Positions 24,601 through 36,401 of a DNA stretch of 39,335 nucleotides are shown here, piece after piece; positions within the stretch are counted from its first letter, which is position 1, and every line of letters starts with the position of its first letter. This stretch comes from CAYGHG01 sp964349515. GTDB taxonomy: Bacteria; Oederibacteriota; PGYV01; CAYGHG01. The position numbers were made by a program, and so were the translations under genes. The stretch covers positions 1 through 39,335 of the forward strand of contig CAYGHG010000008.1 of assembly GCA_964349515.1 (NCBI GenBank), given 5' to 3'. The notes under the pieces are model-generated. The model ran no database searches and was not told the DNA's origin. It saw nothing but the letters and a program-made list of their open reading frames with translations.

Positions 24601-27600
24601 ACTGTATGTGTTTCTGTAATAGTATGGGTCTCGGTAATAGTACCGGTTTCCGTTATCGTCGCGGAAACTGTCAGCGTGGGCGACACAGTATGCGTTTCAG
24701 TGACGGTATGCGTCTGCGTTATCGTCATCGTATCGGTCACAGTCATCGTAAAAGTATCCGTAACTGTCAATGTAACAGTCGGGCTTATATCCTCCGTCGC
24801 AGTCAGGCTCGGGGTTACAGTCGGTGTCGGATAAATCAGGGATATATCATCCACATACCATCCCCTGAAATCATTGGCCACGGCGTCCACAGTGTTAAAC
24901 TCAAAACGCAGCCTGATATTCTGCCCCGCATAACCGGCAAGGCTCAAAGATACGGTTCTCCAGACATTCTCAGGCCCCACAGAATTAAAAATCGGGTTCC
25001 ACGTCGCTCCGTTGTCAACAGATACAAAAACCCTTCTCGTGTCATATCCGGCAAAATTTTCCGTCTGCTCCCAGCTTGAGAATACCAGCGTCGTGCCCTG
25101 CGGCAGGCTGCTGAAAACCCCGCTTGTCAGGCTGCCGCTGTTGGCCGCGCCGGTGTTATAGGTAAGCGTGGCGTCTATTCCGTAATACCAGGCCGTGCCT
25201 GTATAATTGGGTTTTCCCGAAGGCGCCGAAGTGTCAGGCACCTGATGCCATAGCCCGGAAGGCGTCCAAACACCGCCCGTAGGCGTTATTGTAGGCGTCA
25301 TTGTTATGGTATGCGTCTGCGATATTGTATAAGTCGGAGTGGCGGTTACAAAAGGCGTTTCAGTTGAAGTCATAGTTGCGGTTCTCGTCATCGTGGCTGT
25401 CCTGGTGTCTGTTCTTGTTGACGTAGAGGTAAAGGTTAAATAAACCGTCGCCGTAGGCGTGGGTGTCTTTGTGTATTCCATGTATGTTACAAGATCAAGC
25501 CATCCCCTGTCATCGCCCGCGCTGCCTGACGAGTCCTTTGAATACACCCAGCGCGCGAGATGCTGGCCCGCCGGCATATCATATAAAACCTGCAGCCAGC
25601 CCGGCGAGCCTGTAATTGAGTTTTGCAGTATGCCGTCAACATAGAACCTCAGGTAGTCTGACCCCTCCTGCGAGGAGACATTCCAATAGAAAGAAAGCAC
25701 ACCCGGCCCTGTAAAAGTGGTTTCAAGATAAGAGGCCCCGCCGTCCCCTACGGGCCCGCTTGCCGCGGCGTCATTACCAAAATAGTGTACAGCATCCTGC
25801 CCTCTCCACGGGCTGTTGCCAAAAGTATTAAAAACAAGCGAGAGATTGTCAACAGCCTCGGGTATGCTGATTGTCGCGGTCATAGTGACGGTAGCGGTGG
25901 GCGTCACGGTAAAAGTCATCTCAGGGGTTACAGTCGGAGTCATATATGTAAACGAAACACTGTCCACCCAGCCCGCGTCAAAACCCGCGAAACCCGATCC
26001 GTTCTTTGCGTATTCCCACTTTATTGTATTGGCCCCCGCGCCCGCGGTATAAGAATATGCCTGCCACCCCTGCTCGCCGCTGATTGAGCTTATTTTCGCG
26101 CCGTTCACCCAAAGGCTGAGCGTATCAGCGCCGGGTTCGCTTGATACTTTCCACAGGAAGTTAATCTCCCCGGGGCCGGTAACATAAGCAATCAGGTTTG
26201 ACTGCATGTTGTTTCCTGTCTGACCGCTTTTTGCCGAATCAGAATCCACAGCTCCCGCGTCTGTAATCCCCGACCAGAGGGCATTTCCGTCCGAGGCAAA
26301 TACGAGCGTGTAATTATCAAGCGCCTCATTAAGAGTTATCGTCTGCGTGGAGGTCGGCGTAGATGTCGCGGCAACGGTCTCCGACGGAGTCAGCGTTACG
26401 GTAAATGTCGGCGTAGCCGTGTATGGCGGCGTGAGCGTAGGCGTCATGGTCTCAAGCGGCACTATCAGCAGTGAAAGCTTGTATGACGGTATGACGCCGT
26501 AATTGCCGTAAGAACGCACTCGGGCGTAATATGTGCCCGGCGCGAGCGTGGCTGTTATTTTCGAGCACAGCCCGGCGCCGCCGTCGTCATCATAATACAA
26601 ATAACTGCCCGACACCGCGCCCGCAGCGGTGTAAAGGAATAGTTCGGTATCATAAGCAGTCCCTGAAGTTTCAAGAATAACTATTGAATTTACTTCAACA
26701 GTAAATTTCACCCAGTCATTGTCGCCGCTCACACCTATGGAGTGCTCCTGCACCATGCCTGAAGTAATGGTACTTGCCTGCAGATATGTATTGTCAGGCT
26801 CATAAATATCACCCGGCTCTACTGTGGGGGTAATTGTGGGGGTAATTGTAAATGTGGGCGTAGGCGTCTTGTCAGAGGCCTCTATTGAAATCTGATAAGC
26901 CGTGCCGGGATGCGCCGGGTCGGGCTGAACCTTTACATAGTAAGTCCCGGCAGAAAGCAGTGAGGATATTATTGAAAAATCCCCCGCTCCGCTGTTGTCG
27001 TCATACGCAATCTCTGTAAGAGGCACGCCTGCCTCGCTGTAAAGCCATATCCTCGTACCGCCCGAAACTCCCGACGTTGTTATAACTACGGTGGAGCTGT
27101 CCCCTATTGTAAACTTTACCCAGTCAGTATCATCAGCCCCGTGCAGTGTGTGTTCCTGCGGGAAGCCTTGATAAATCCACGAAGCCTCAGTGTGGCTGTC
27201 ATCAGGCTCATACGCATCCGCCGGAGGTATAACAGCCGTAGGCGTAGGCGTTACAGCCTCCACAGCAAGCGACAGGCTGTATGCGGCAATCGGCTGATCC
27301 ATGCCGTATTCATTAAGCCTCGCGTAGTAAACACCCGCCGGAAGCTGTATTGAAATCATCGGGTAGAGCCCAGGCCCGCCGTCATTGTCATAGGCAATCG
27401 GCGAGGAAGGCACACCCAAAGAGTCGTATAGGTACATTTCGGCATCGCCCAACGGGCCTGATGCCGTCAGAGTTACAACTGATTCCTGCGCAAGCGTAAA
27501 CCTGACCCAGTCAATATCAGACGCCGTATGGAAAGAACGGCTCTGCGTTTCGCCCGCATTTATCTCTTTTGCCTCAAAATAGTTGTTGTCAGCCTCGTAA

Positions 27601-30600
27601 GCGTCTCCTATCACGGGAGTCCGGGTGGCTGTCGGCAGTATCGGGTTTATCTGAACAGTTATGTAGTAAGAAGGTATAAGTGCGTTCATTCCGTTTTCCG
27701 TGATTCTGACGTAATATGTTCCCGGATTGAGGTTTGCGTTAATTGAGGAAAAATTGCCTATCCCGCTGTTGTAGTCAATGGCGATATATGAGGAAGGCAC
27801 ACCCGCCTGGCTGTAAAGATATATAACCGTGTCCCCCGAAAGCCCTGACGTGGAAATATTAACCGCCGAGTACTGCCCGACTTCAAAATACACCCAGTCC
27901 ACATCTGACGGCTCGTGTATGGAGTGGTGCTGCGCCGCGCCGCTGAAAATCTGATTTGCAAGTGTATGCAGGTTGTCGTTTTCATAAACATCCTGCGTGG
28001 TTATTGTAGGGGTCACCGTAGGCGTAGAGGGCGATATGGAAAGGCTTAAAACGTAATAGTCTATGACCGCGTTCTGCCCGTTTTCAATTATCCGCGCGTA
28101 GTAAATACCCGGCGCGAGATTGGCTGTTATTTTGGCAAAGTATCCCCCGCCGCTGTAGCTGTCCGAATATATAGGGGACGAGGGCACGCCGTATTCGTTA
28201 TACAGATACATTACCGTATCCCCCGAGGGCCCTGACGTTTCTATTGTGACAAGAGACTGCTCTGTTACCTCAAACTTTACCCAGTCCGTGTCGGTTGCCG
28301 GGAATATTGAGTGTATCTGGTTTATGCCGGGATATATCCAGTTTGCCGCCGTGTGTAAATTGTCATTTTCATAGGCATCAGGCCCGAGCACGCTAAACGA
28401 CACTGTGTATTCGGGTATTATAGCGTTCTGCCCGTACTCCTGTATTTTTACATAATACACGCCGGCTGCCAAATACTGCGAAATTTTTGAAAAAGCGCCC
28501 TGCCCTCCGTCGTCGTCATAATACAGATGCGTGCCTGCAGCAACGCCGGCTTCTGAATAGAGCCACATCTCCGTGTCATAAGCGCCTCCCGACGTTTCAA
28601 CAGTAACCAAAGCGGCGGTGTTTAGCGTAAATACCAGCCAGTCAACATCATCCCACGGCACGATATTGTGAACCTGTACTTCCCACGGTTGTATGGGTTT
28701 TGCCTGCTCCCACGTGCTGTCAGGCTCATAAGAGTCCTGGGGTATCATCGTGTTTGTCACAGTCGGCGTCAGGGTGTGCGTCCTCGTCGCGGTAAAGGTC
28801 CTCGTCACAGTCGGCGAATGAACCTCTGTGGCCGTATCGGTCACTGTCACGGTCGCGCTCGGAGTCGGCGTATCCGTAAAAGAAGGAGCCGCGGTAAAAG
28901 TCTGTGTCTGCGTAAACGTCGGCGTATCAGTGGCGGTCGCAGTCGCCGTAGAGCTCAGAACAGGCGTATCGGTCACAGTCCAAGTCGGCGTATCTGTCGG
29001 GGTAAAAGTCAGGCTCGGGCCGGGCGTATCTGTCACATACTCAGTCTGCGTGGCTGTAAACGTATCTTCAGGAGTATTGGTAACAGTGGCGGTAACAGTC
29101 CTCGTGGGTGTTTCAGTCACAGAGTATGTCATGGTCAGAGTCGGCGTTGCCGTGTCTGTCTCAGTCAGGGTCACGCTGTAGGTCGGAGTATTTGTATTTG
29201 TCGCGGTAGCGGTCAAAGTAAATGTAAGCGTGGCAGATGGCGTTGCCGTCTGCGTCACAGTCGGCGTGGCGGTATATGTCGGCGTGGCCGTAAAAGTGGG
29301 TGTGTTAGTCTCTGTATGTGTCGGCGTGGCGGTTTCAGTCACAGTCGCAGTCACTGTAGGCGTGGCGGTAAGCGTGTATGTCTGCGTGACGGTCATTGTT
29401 ATTGTCCGCGTCGCCGTAAAAGTCGGGGTGGGAGTCGGCGCATCAGAAACCAAGACGTTATTTGAAACCCCCTCACCCGCCGGGTTCGAGGGCTCTGCCG
29501 CGGACACAAACCTGAAACCCGTGGTGTTAAAAACAGCCTGTATGACTTTTATGCCTGCATCTGACGGAGTAAAAGTATAAGCAGACGGCAAGACAGCGGC
29601 CGGATCGTTTGAAGCGAATTCAACCTGCCCGGTAAAACCCGTGACTGTGACGCCGAAACTGTTTTTCGCCCTCACCGTTACGTAAACCGGCATTCCCGCA
29701 TAAGCAAGCGAAGGCGCCGTCACGCTGAAAGAAACAGTTTCCGCCGATGTTATGACTGCAGAATAAGACAGGTCGTCAGGGGTTTCTATTACCGCCTTTA
29801 CCGTGTGCTCTGTGCCCGCTATGAGCGAAAGCCTGAGCATCGTGTAAGCGGCGCCGCCGCTGTCGGTTATAGTTTCAAGGACATTCAAAGAACCGTTGTT
29901 TGAACTGAAAAGAACCCTTACCCCCTGCATCGCAACAACATTTCCGTTTTGGTCCGTTATGCGCGCAGTTACCGGCACAAACGAGCCTGCAGGAGCGCTC
30001 ACCGGCGAGTCAGGTAAAACTTTTACATAGTACCCGGTGGTGACTGTCAGCGTATTGGTGCCGGATTCAAGCTGCCCCGCGCCTGTGTTAAGATCATATG
30101 CCGTGAGCGGGAAATATGTGCCTTCACTGAAACACCTGACCTTTACAGATGCCCCGCCGCTCGCATCAAGCACGGGAGTAACCGACTTGTACCAGTTTAC
30201 GCCGTCTTGGGAAAATGCGGCGTATGTCACATTTGCATAGACGTGGACGTTTTCATGGCCTGCAGGCGCGGGCGAGTTATACCCGTTTGCGTCTTTTGCG
30301 TTTATGTAAAGAGTGCCTGTCTTTCCCGCGCCGAGCGCCATAGGCGCCGGCAGAAACGCGAGCCTGACCGCAGAACCTGCCGCTGAAATTGTGACGGTGT
30401 AACCGAGCAGCCCGTCGGAAGATGCCACGCAGTAATTCATGGAGCCGGCCGCATCGCTGCTCACCCTGAACCACGCAGTCACAAGGCCTGCGCTGTTTGT
30501 AGAGTTGCCTGCGGGCGTGACAAGAGCATCCTGTGTTTTTCCTCCCTGTACCATCTGCGTAAACGACACCCACTTATCTGTTATAGGATTGCCGTAAGCG

Positions 30601-33600
30601 TCTGTGACCTTTGCCGTAATTGTCACCCACTGCCCCGCCTGAACAGAATAGATGTTTGACCACGCCGTAAGAAGCGCCGCGCCGGATGCGCTGATATTTA
30701 TGACAGCCTGCCCGGAGGAAAGTATTCCCCCGTTATCAGAGGCCGTGACTACAACACCCGGTTGTGCCGTTATATCCTTAAAATAAAACTGAGCCGCACC
30801 CTGCGCAAGATTTATATCAATCGAAAAGTACCAGTTTATATTATCGGAAGAAAAACGCGAAGAAGGCGAACCCGAAGTTATTTTTACCGAAGCCGTGGAC
30901 CCGGAGTTATTGCCGCCGGAATCTTTCGCCCTGACCGTAAACAGCGACGACGCGCCGGCTATTGTATTGAGCGAACCCGGCTCTACGGAAAGTTCCACCG
31001 CCGGAAGGTCGTTTATATTAAACACAGACTGGCCCGTCACCACTCCGGGGGCTGACGCGGATATTACGGCCTGCCCCGGCACGCTGTCACGCACCAGTAC
31101 ATTTCTTGCAGAAGAGCCGTTAAAATAAACCTCAGCCGCCCACGTCGCACCGTTGTCTGTTGAAAACTGCGCGGTCGCGGAATTTGACGCAAGAGTTACC
31201 CCGCGGCTGTCTGAAACCGGGTTTGAATTCACATCCGTGAGCAGCACCCTTATCGTGGCGGCGACATTTGTCTGCGCGGATATTACAGCAGGCTCTATGA
31301 CAGCCCTGCTCGCGCCGAGCGGCGTGAAATTCACCGTTACAATCCTGCTAAACGGCCCGAAGCGCAGCATCACATTTGCCGCGCCGGCTTTGACCGAGCG
31401 TATGCGCGCGCGGGCGTCGCCGTTATTGTCCGTGATGGCGTATGTGTTGAGGCTTACCGCAACCGGCTCCACCACATCTTCCGCCCTGTCTGACTTAAAA
31501 TCAATTAATGCGTGAGTTACTTTTGTATTGGCGCCTATATCAGGCGCCCATACATAAGCCTGTATCGTTATCGCCGTGACGCCGTCGGCAGGCGCGGACG
31601 CGGCAGAGGCCCACGCTTTCCATCCGTCTATTACCCAGATGTAGTTGTCTCTCGGATATGTCGTGGTGCTGCGCCAGGAACCCGCGGTGGCAATTGTTGA
31701 GCGTACTATGTAGGGCGCGGCCCCCACCCTCATCGCCTGAGCGTTTGAAAAAACGTCGTGCACTATTGTGCCGCCCGGATTTTTGTAGGTGATATTGTCA
31801 AAGAATGCGTTGAAAGTCCCGGCAAGATTTGAAGGCGCGCCGTTAAACCCGATGTTACCGGTATCCTGCGACAGGTACGCCCCGCCGTAATTAAACCCCG
31901 AGAGCATCGAAACGTCAAAATTTCTCCTGTACCAGTTTCCTTTTGCATACTGCGAAATATCCATGGACGGGTGTATCCTTATCGCGTTCTGGTCGCGGAT
32001 ATAGTTCTGCGCCGCCTGCCCGTAATCCCTCATATCCCCGAAATTGCCGTTTTGGAACTCTGTGGAGCAGTAAAAATTGGAGCTGTATTCAGGGACATAA
32101 ACGTCATATTCCAGATATTCATTTGCGGAAAAAGTATGAACGCGGTCATCCATTCTGAGATAAACAAACTGATAGTCATTGGGCTGCGTAAGATATGATG
32201 TAAGCATAAGCGGCCTCATGTACGAAACCGCAGGCACCACCACGTTTATATCACCGGATATGCCGCTCACCGAGGGCGCCGCGGTGTCATAAACCGTCAG
32301 GTGCCTTATCCCCGAACTCTGAAGCACAGCCTGAAAAAGCCTCACCCCGTTGTCAGCCGCGCTATAGGAATAATTCTGCGGCAGCGCCACAGCAGGCGAA
32401 GGGTCGTCCGAGCCGAATGCAACCGTGCCCGTGTAATCCGTAATAACATTGTTGTACGCATCCCTCGCGGTAACGCCGAAAGTAAAAGTGGTGTTTGCGT
32501 TTACAACCGAAGGCGCGGTGACAATAAACCCCGCAAGGCTGCCCGGCCTGACAAAAATTTCATTTGACGTGCCGTGAACCGCAGGCCAAAGCGTATCCTC
32601 CGCGTAAATCCTGTGGCTTCCCGCGGTGTAAAGCGAAACAAGCATGTGTTTTATGCCGCCGTCCGCAGGCAGAAAAACCGCCTCGCCCATAAACTGATTG
32701 GCAGGGTCAGTTGAGGTAAGCGCCGCTGTGCCCGCATAGTTTTCAACAATATTGTTATAGCTGTCTTTGGCCTGTATTGTTGCCCAAAACGGCACTCCCG
32801 CATCCGCCTCTGACGGCGCGAGTATGGTAAAGTTCATCACAGGCCCGGCAGAAACAGTAATCTGCGCGAAATCAGTGAGCGCCGGCCTTGCCGAGTCGGT
32901 TGCCGTAACCACAGAGACACCCGCCTGCCTCAGCACCACTTCAAAAACATGCACGCCTGCGTCAAGAGCCGGTATAAATCCATAGTCAGGAGGTAAAGAG
33001 GCTGACAGCGCGGCAGAGGTAAAGACTGATACCCCGTCATAATTATCGGCGATAACATTCATGCCGTACTCTTCCCCGGCGTAAACCGTAAGCGTGACCG
33101 AAAAAGGCGCGCCTGCCGTAACTAAGACAGGCGCCTCAAGCTCGTATCTGCCGAATGTTTTCTGAGGGGTGTTTGTAACAGTGGGGCTGGATGTCAGAGT
33201 CGCTCCGAGCGTGGGGCTGTATGTCAAAGTGGCGGTAAAAGTCGGGGTTGCAGTTGCGGTATGCGTCCGCGTAAAAGTCCCGGTATGCGTGGCCGTCGCC
33301 GTATAAGTGGATGTATAAGTCAGAGTCACGGTATGCGTAACAGTACCGGTAACAGTAGGCGTCGTGCTTCGTGTCACCGTCGCGGTATAAGTCGCAGTCA
33401 TGCTGAAAGTGGCGCTGGGAGTTGCCGTATAAGTCACAGTCACAGTCGCGGTATAAGAAAGAGTCGCCGTGAAAGTCCCTGTCCCGGTTGACGTCACGGT
33501 CGGAGTCGGGGTCACAGTCGCGGTTACAGAAGGTGTTATCGTATCTGTCAGGGTAATAGTGGGCGTAACCGTAAGGGTAAAAGTAAATGTGGGGGTAACC

Positions 33601-34658
33601 GTGGGCGTGAAAGTGTATGTGGGCGTGGCGGTAAAAGTGGGAGTGTTTGTATATGTGGGAGTGACAGTAGGCGTGGCTTTTAACACATACACGTTGTTGG
33701 ACTCTGTTTCCGGGATACCGTTTGCGGAGCCTGTGGCAACGTTGTCAAGCGTTCCGGTAAATTCAGCCTTTACAAATGCCTGAAAACATATCTGCCACGG
33801 AGAGCCCCTGTCAATTTCGTCAAAGGTCCATACCAGCTCATTGCCGTCCACATAAGCGCCCCCGTATGTCCCCGGCACCGGCTCCAGCTGGGGCGGCAGC
33901 GGGTCGCGTATGACCACATTGCTCATCGTGGCGATTGCTTCGCCCAGTATCTCCAGGAATATATTCCAGTTTACGGCAGGGGCATTGTAATCAAGCCAAA
34001 TACCCCCTGCCATAGGCGGCAGATACGTGGGATTACACTTGCCGTATTCTTCCATTGCTATACTGATAGAGTGTATTATCACACCCTGCGAATAAAGGTC
34101 GTGTGCTGTAGCGCTCATATACAGAGGGCTTGACCCGCCCACAGCCTCAGCGCAGGGCACTGCTTCGTCAGTAATCAGAATCATAGTTTTGGAAGCATCA
34201 GAGCGCCACGGAAATTTATTGGCCTCATAGAGCGCCTCAAGCCCCGGCTCAAGCCCGCCTGATACAGGAATACCGTTCAGCCATGTTTTAAACTTATCGT
34301 CATTTTCCGCGAATCCATAACTGTCATAATAGCCGTCCACATACGTCAGCAGCCCGAGCCTGTAGTCAATCTTTCTGCCGCTTAACTGCCCTGTCATGTA
34401 CTGTATGTTTGCGAGTATGTTGTCTATCCCGTATGACATGGAGCCGCTGCGGTCAATAACCCATATAATATCAGCCTTCGGGGTCACATACTGCGGGTTT
34501 GCGGTAATGCAGTAGTTTATGGTGTCGCCAAGAGTTACAACATCCCTGTCGGCGGTTTTAATCAGCGTGAGCGGGCCGGAAAATGAACTTATAGGCATAA
34601 AAATAAAGGCAATAAAAGCAAAAACAAACAAAAACATGCCTTTCTTGTAAACCGTCAT
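21662..34658 (-). CDS. Giant secreted multidomain surface protein with C-terminal sorting domain
   Basis: About 4,298 residues if the 100-N gap (22101-22200) stands for zero bases. Order: signal peptide (1-27); a DUF11-like domain interrupted by a von Willebrand A domain with MIDAS Asp69-x-Ser71-x-Ser73 (about 63-250); Thr/Pro linker (330-498); Ig-like repeats (500-815); a unique region (815-1070); more Ig-like or invasin-type repeats (1075-1730); linker; six PPC domains opening D-x-YE-x-D (1973-2729); two lectin-like modules (2780-3060); two W-rich modules with FRGWYVDD (3131-3573); about six Kelch-type repeats (3646-3936); long linker; and a C-terminal domain with VYPQPARDKVNIAF and APGTYF, type IX-like. 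ATG with AAGGGG upstream. Probably an adhesin or sensor at the cell surface. Base composition in the linkers is strongly skewed. Confidence 0.85.
21960..22830 (-). repeat. Near-perfect 51-bp and 150-bp coding repeats (last Thr-Pro linker)
   Basis: The last linker of the giant protein repeats TGTPPTAT-type blocks. At DNA level the 20-mer at 22280 recurs at 22331 (51 bp). The segment starting at 22201 recurs at 22351 (150 bp = 51+51+48). Conservation at DNA level, unlike the diverged earlier linkers, points to recent expansion. Confidence 0.88.
22101..22200. other. Assembly gap (100 N) inside the giant gene
   Basis: Exactly 100 N. The left flank (22081-22100) and right flank (from 22201) are contiguous in the intact copy at 22331-22380. 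Removing the Ns restores one open frame through the C-terminal domain. Confidence 0.97.
22850..23720 (-). repeat. Kelch-type repeats in the giant protein
   Basis: Six units of about 48 residues, each with a pattern like GKIWVIGG...NDVW...DGINWS. The number fits one beta-propeller. Units differ clearly at DNA level, so this is an old array. Confidence 0.75.
26470..28740 (-). repeat. Six tandem PPC (pre-peptidase C-terminal) domains
   Basis: Six units of about 115-125 residues, each opening D-x-YE-x-D, then (S/V/T)D-x-DWV-x-F, LY(S/N/D)-x-x-GV, and (P/A)G-x-YY-(V/A)-(K/R). PPC domains are usually C-terminal appendages of secreted hydrolases; six in the middle of a non-enzymatic protein is unusual. 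Confidence 0.8.
28745..29450 (-). repeat. Thr-Pro linker 2 of the giant protein
   Basis: About 235 residues dominated by Thr, Pro and Val/Ala in TPT-x-T steps. Such linkers are expected to be extended and may be O-glycosylated; the latter is inference. Confidence 0.85.
33165..33675 (-). repeat. Thr-Pro linker 1 of the giant protein
   Basis: About 170 residues of TPT-x-T and TVT-x-T steps between the VWA/DUF11 head and the first Ig-like repeat. Confidence 0.85.
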
Positions 34659-34697
34659 TTCCGCCCCTTTGATAAGGTATTATAATGTATTATATAT

Positions 34698-34726
34698 AAT
34701 ATATCCTTTTTCAACCCATTAATCAA
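34698..34726 (-). promoter_or_regulatory. Promoter of the giant surface-protein gene
   Basis: On the minus strand TTGATT (34726-34721), a 17-base spacer and TATATT (34703-34698), in a very AT-rich stretch about 40 bases before the ATG. Other TATAAT-like words occur nearby, so the exact start is uncertain. Confidence 0.5.
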
Positions 34727-34774
34727 GCCCGGCAGACAACCGGTAACTGCTCACATTAGTGTGTAATATGATTT

Positions 34775-34815
34775 CCTCTCCACCTTTAAAGAGGGAGAGG
34801 TTAGGTGAGGGGGGG
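34775..34815. repeat. Short intergenic inverted repeat of dispersed type
   Basis: CCTCTCC (34775-34781) pairs with GGAGAGG (34794-34800) around CTTTAAAG, followed by TTAGGTGAGG and a G-run. From memory this matches a class of short elements scattered between genes of unrelated bacteria; no search was run. Confidence 0.5.
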
Positions 34816-34870
34816 AGTTTAAGATTTGTAATACAGCCTTCCCCTGACAGTATCAGTTTTTACAAAAGGC

Positions 34871-34899
34871 TTGCCATAAACATTTTTCAGATATACAAT
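34871..34899 (+). promoter_or_regulatory. Promoter of the MATE transporter gene
   Basis: TTGCCA (34871-34876), a 17-base spacer and TACAAT (34894-34899), about 28 bases before the TTG start codon. Confidence 0.6.
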
Positions 34900-34927
34900 A
34901 GCCAATCTTAAATTACGGAGAAAAAAC

Positions 34928-36325
34928 TTGAAAGACTTAACCCAGGGCAGCATTTTAAAAAACCTTCTTATCTACTCTTCCCCTGTCATATTGGGCGACA
35001 TGCTGCAGTCGCTGTACAACTCCATAGACGCCTTTTGGGTGGGCCGCCTGATAGGGCCCGACGCTCTTGCCGCTATTTCAGCTGCGTCGCCTGTCATGTT
35101 CATGCTGATATCCCTGATGATAGGCATAGCTGTCGCGACCGTCATACAGGTCGGCCAGGCGTTCGGCATGAAAGATACCCCGCTTCTCGTGAAAACAATG
35201 TCAAATTCTTTCATCACCATCCTCATAATGGTGGTCATACTCTCCGCCGCGGGGATCATTTTTGCCATGCCCGTTCTTAAACTGCTCAATACCCCCGACA
35301 ACATCATAAACGACGCGTGGATTTTTCTTGTCATAATATTCAGCGGCCTGATATTTCTTTTTACCCAGAACTGGTTCTCGGGGATTCTGCGGGGCTTGGG
35401 CGACTCCATGACCCCTCTGATAATACTCTCGGCATATGTCGTGCTGAACATCATTCTCGCGCCGCTGCTCATAGCAGGCATCGGCCCTTTCCCAAAACTC
35501 GGCGTGGCAGGCTCGGCGCTGGCAACGGTAATTTCAGGGATGATTACTTCCGCCGCGGCGCTTGTATATCTCGCGAAAAAGAACCCTATGTTTAACATAC
35601 TCAAGTGGGATTACAGGCCCGACTTTAAGATAATCAAAAAGCTTGCTTTTATGGGTTTCCCCATCTCCATACAGATGATAATAGTTTCATTCAGCGCGCT
35701 CGTGGTTGTATCCGCAGTCAATAAAATGGGGTCTGACATAACCGCGGCGTTCGGAATCGGAATGAGGATTGACCAGTTTTCGTTCCTTCCCGCCATGTCA
35801 CTCGGCGCGGCAGCCTCCGCATTTGCGGCGCAGGCGCTCGGCGCGGGAAAAAAGGAAAAGATAAAAGAGGCCCTCGGCTGGTCAATAGTAATATCCATGT
35901 TTTTTGCGGTCTTGTTTTTCGCCGTCGTAAACGCCTTTGCCCCGCAGATAGCCTCAATATTCACACAGGACGCGGGTGTAATATCCCACTCCACCGGCTA
36001 TTTCAGGATAATAACATTCACCTACTTTTTCTTTTCACTGCTGTTCGTGTTCCAGGGAATTATCAGGGGCGCGGGCGACACCGCACCGTCAACTGTCATT
36101 GCTTTTATTTCCCTGCTGATTATCAGAGGCTCGCTGGCCCATTATCTGCCGGAGTATAACAACCTCAATGAAAACGGAATCTGGATAGCAATGCTGGTAA
36201 GCGCCATAGCCGCAGCCGGCCTGAACGCATTTTATTACTCCACCGGCAGGTGGATGAGGGTTTATGACAAGTCGCGGGCAGCCGCTGCGTCAAAAGCAGA
36301 AGCGGAGGTAAACTTGGAAAGTTGA
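34928..36325 (+). CDS. MATE family efflux transporter (TTG start)
   Basis: This 465-residue inner-membrane protein has about 12 hydrophobic segments and the usual MATE/NorM opening: KDLTQGSILKNLLIYSSPVI, then LYNSIDAFWVGRLIGPDALAA. The two halves show the expected pseudo-symmetry (FWFSGILRGLGD-type motif near 155-165 and FQGIIRGAGDT near 375). Such pumps expel drugs, metabolites or flippase substrates using a Na+ or H+ gradient. The start is TTG at 34928, with ACGGAG 9 bases upstream, giving the family-typical N-terminus. It is alone on the plus strand; substrate unknown. Confidence 0.92.
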   Translation: MKDLTQGSILKNLLIYSSPVILGDMLQSLYNSIDAFWVGRLIGPDALAAISAASPVMFMLISLMIGIAVATVIQVGQAFGMKDTPLLVKTMSNSFITILIMVVILSAAGIIFAMPVLKLLNTPDNIINDAWIFLVIIFSGLIFLFTQNWFSGILRGLGDSMTPLIILSAYVVLNIILAPLLIAGIGPFPKLGVAGSALATVISGMITSAAALVYLAKKNPMFNILKWDYRPDFKIIKKLAFMGFPISIQMIIVSFSALVVVSAVNKMGSDITAAFGIGMRIDQFSFLPAMSLGAAASAFAAQALGAGKKEKIKEALGWSIVISMFFAVLFFAVVNAFAPQIASIFTQDAGVISHSTGYFRIITFTYFFFSLLFVFQGIIRGAGDTAPSTVIAFISLLIIRGSLAHYLPEYNNLNENGIWIAMLVSAIAAAGLNAFYYSTGRWMRVYDKSRAAAASKAEAEVNLES

Positions 36326-36401
36326 AAATTTATAGTTTAAAGCTGAAAACTATAAAACCACACCTCATAAAGTTCTAAAACGCTTTACATTTTCAACTTT
36401 C
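36317..36401. repeat. 13-bp perfect inverted repeat with 7-bp-periodic flanks between convergent genes
   Basis: GAAAGTTGAAAAT (36317-36329) is inverted at 36389-36401, with the left arm overlapping the MATE stop codon. Flanking sequence runs in 7-bp steps (TTCAACT, TTCAGTT, TTAAACT, TTCAACT) up to the glycosidase stop. It may act as a two-way transcription end. Confidence 0.65.

Noticed and set aside
22033..33783. Long Val/Gly-rich plus-strand reading frames opposite the Thr-Pro linkers
   Set aside because: They are antisense shadows of ACN/GTN repeat codons, with no ribosome sites or recognisable domains.
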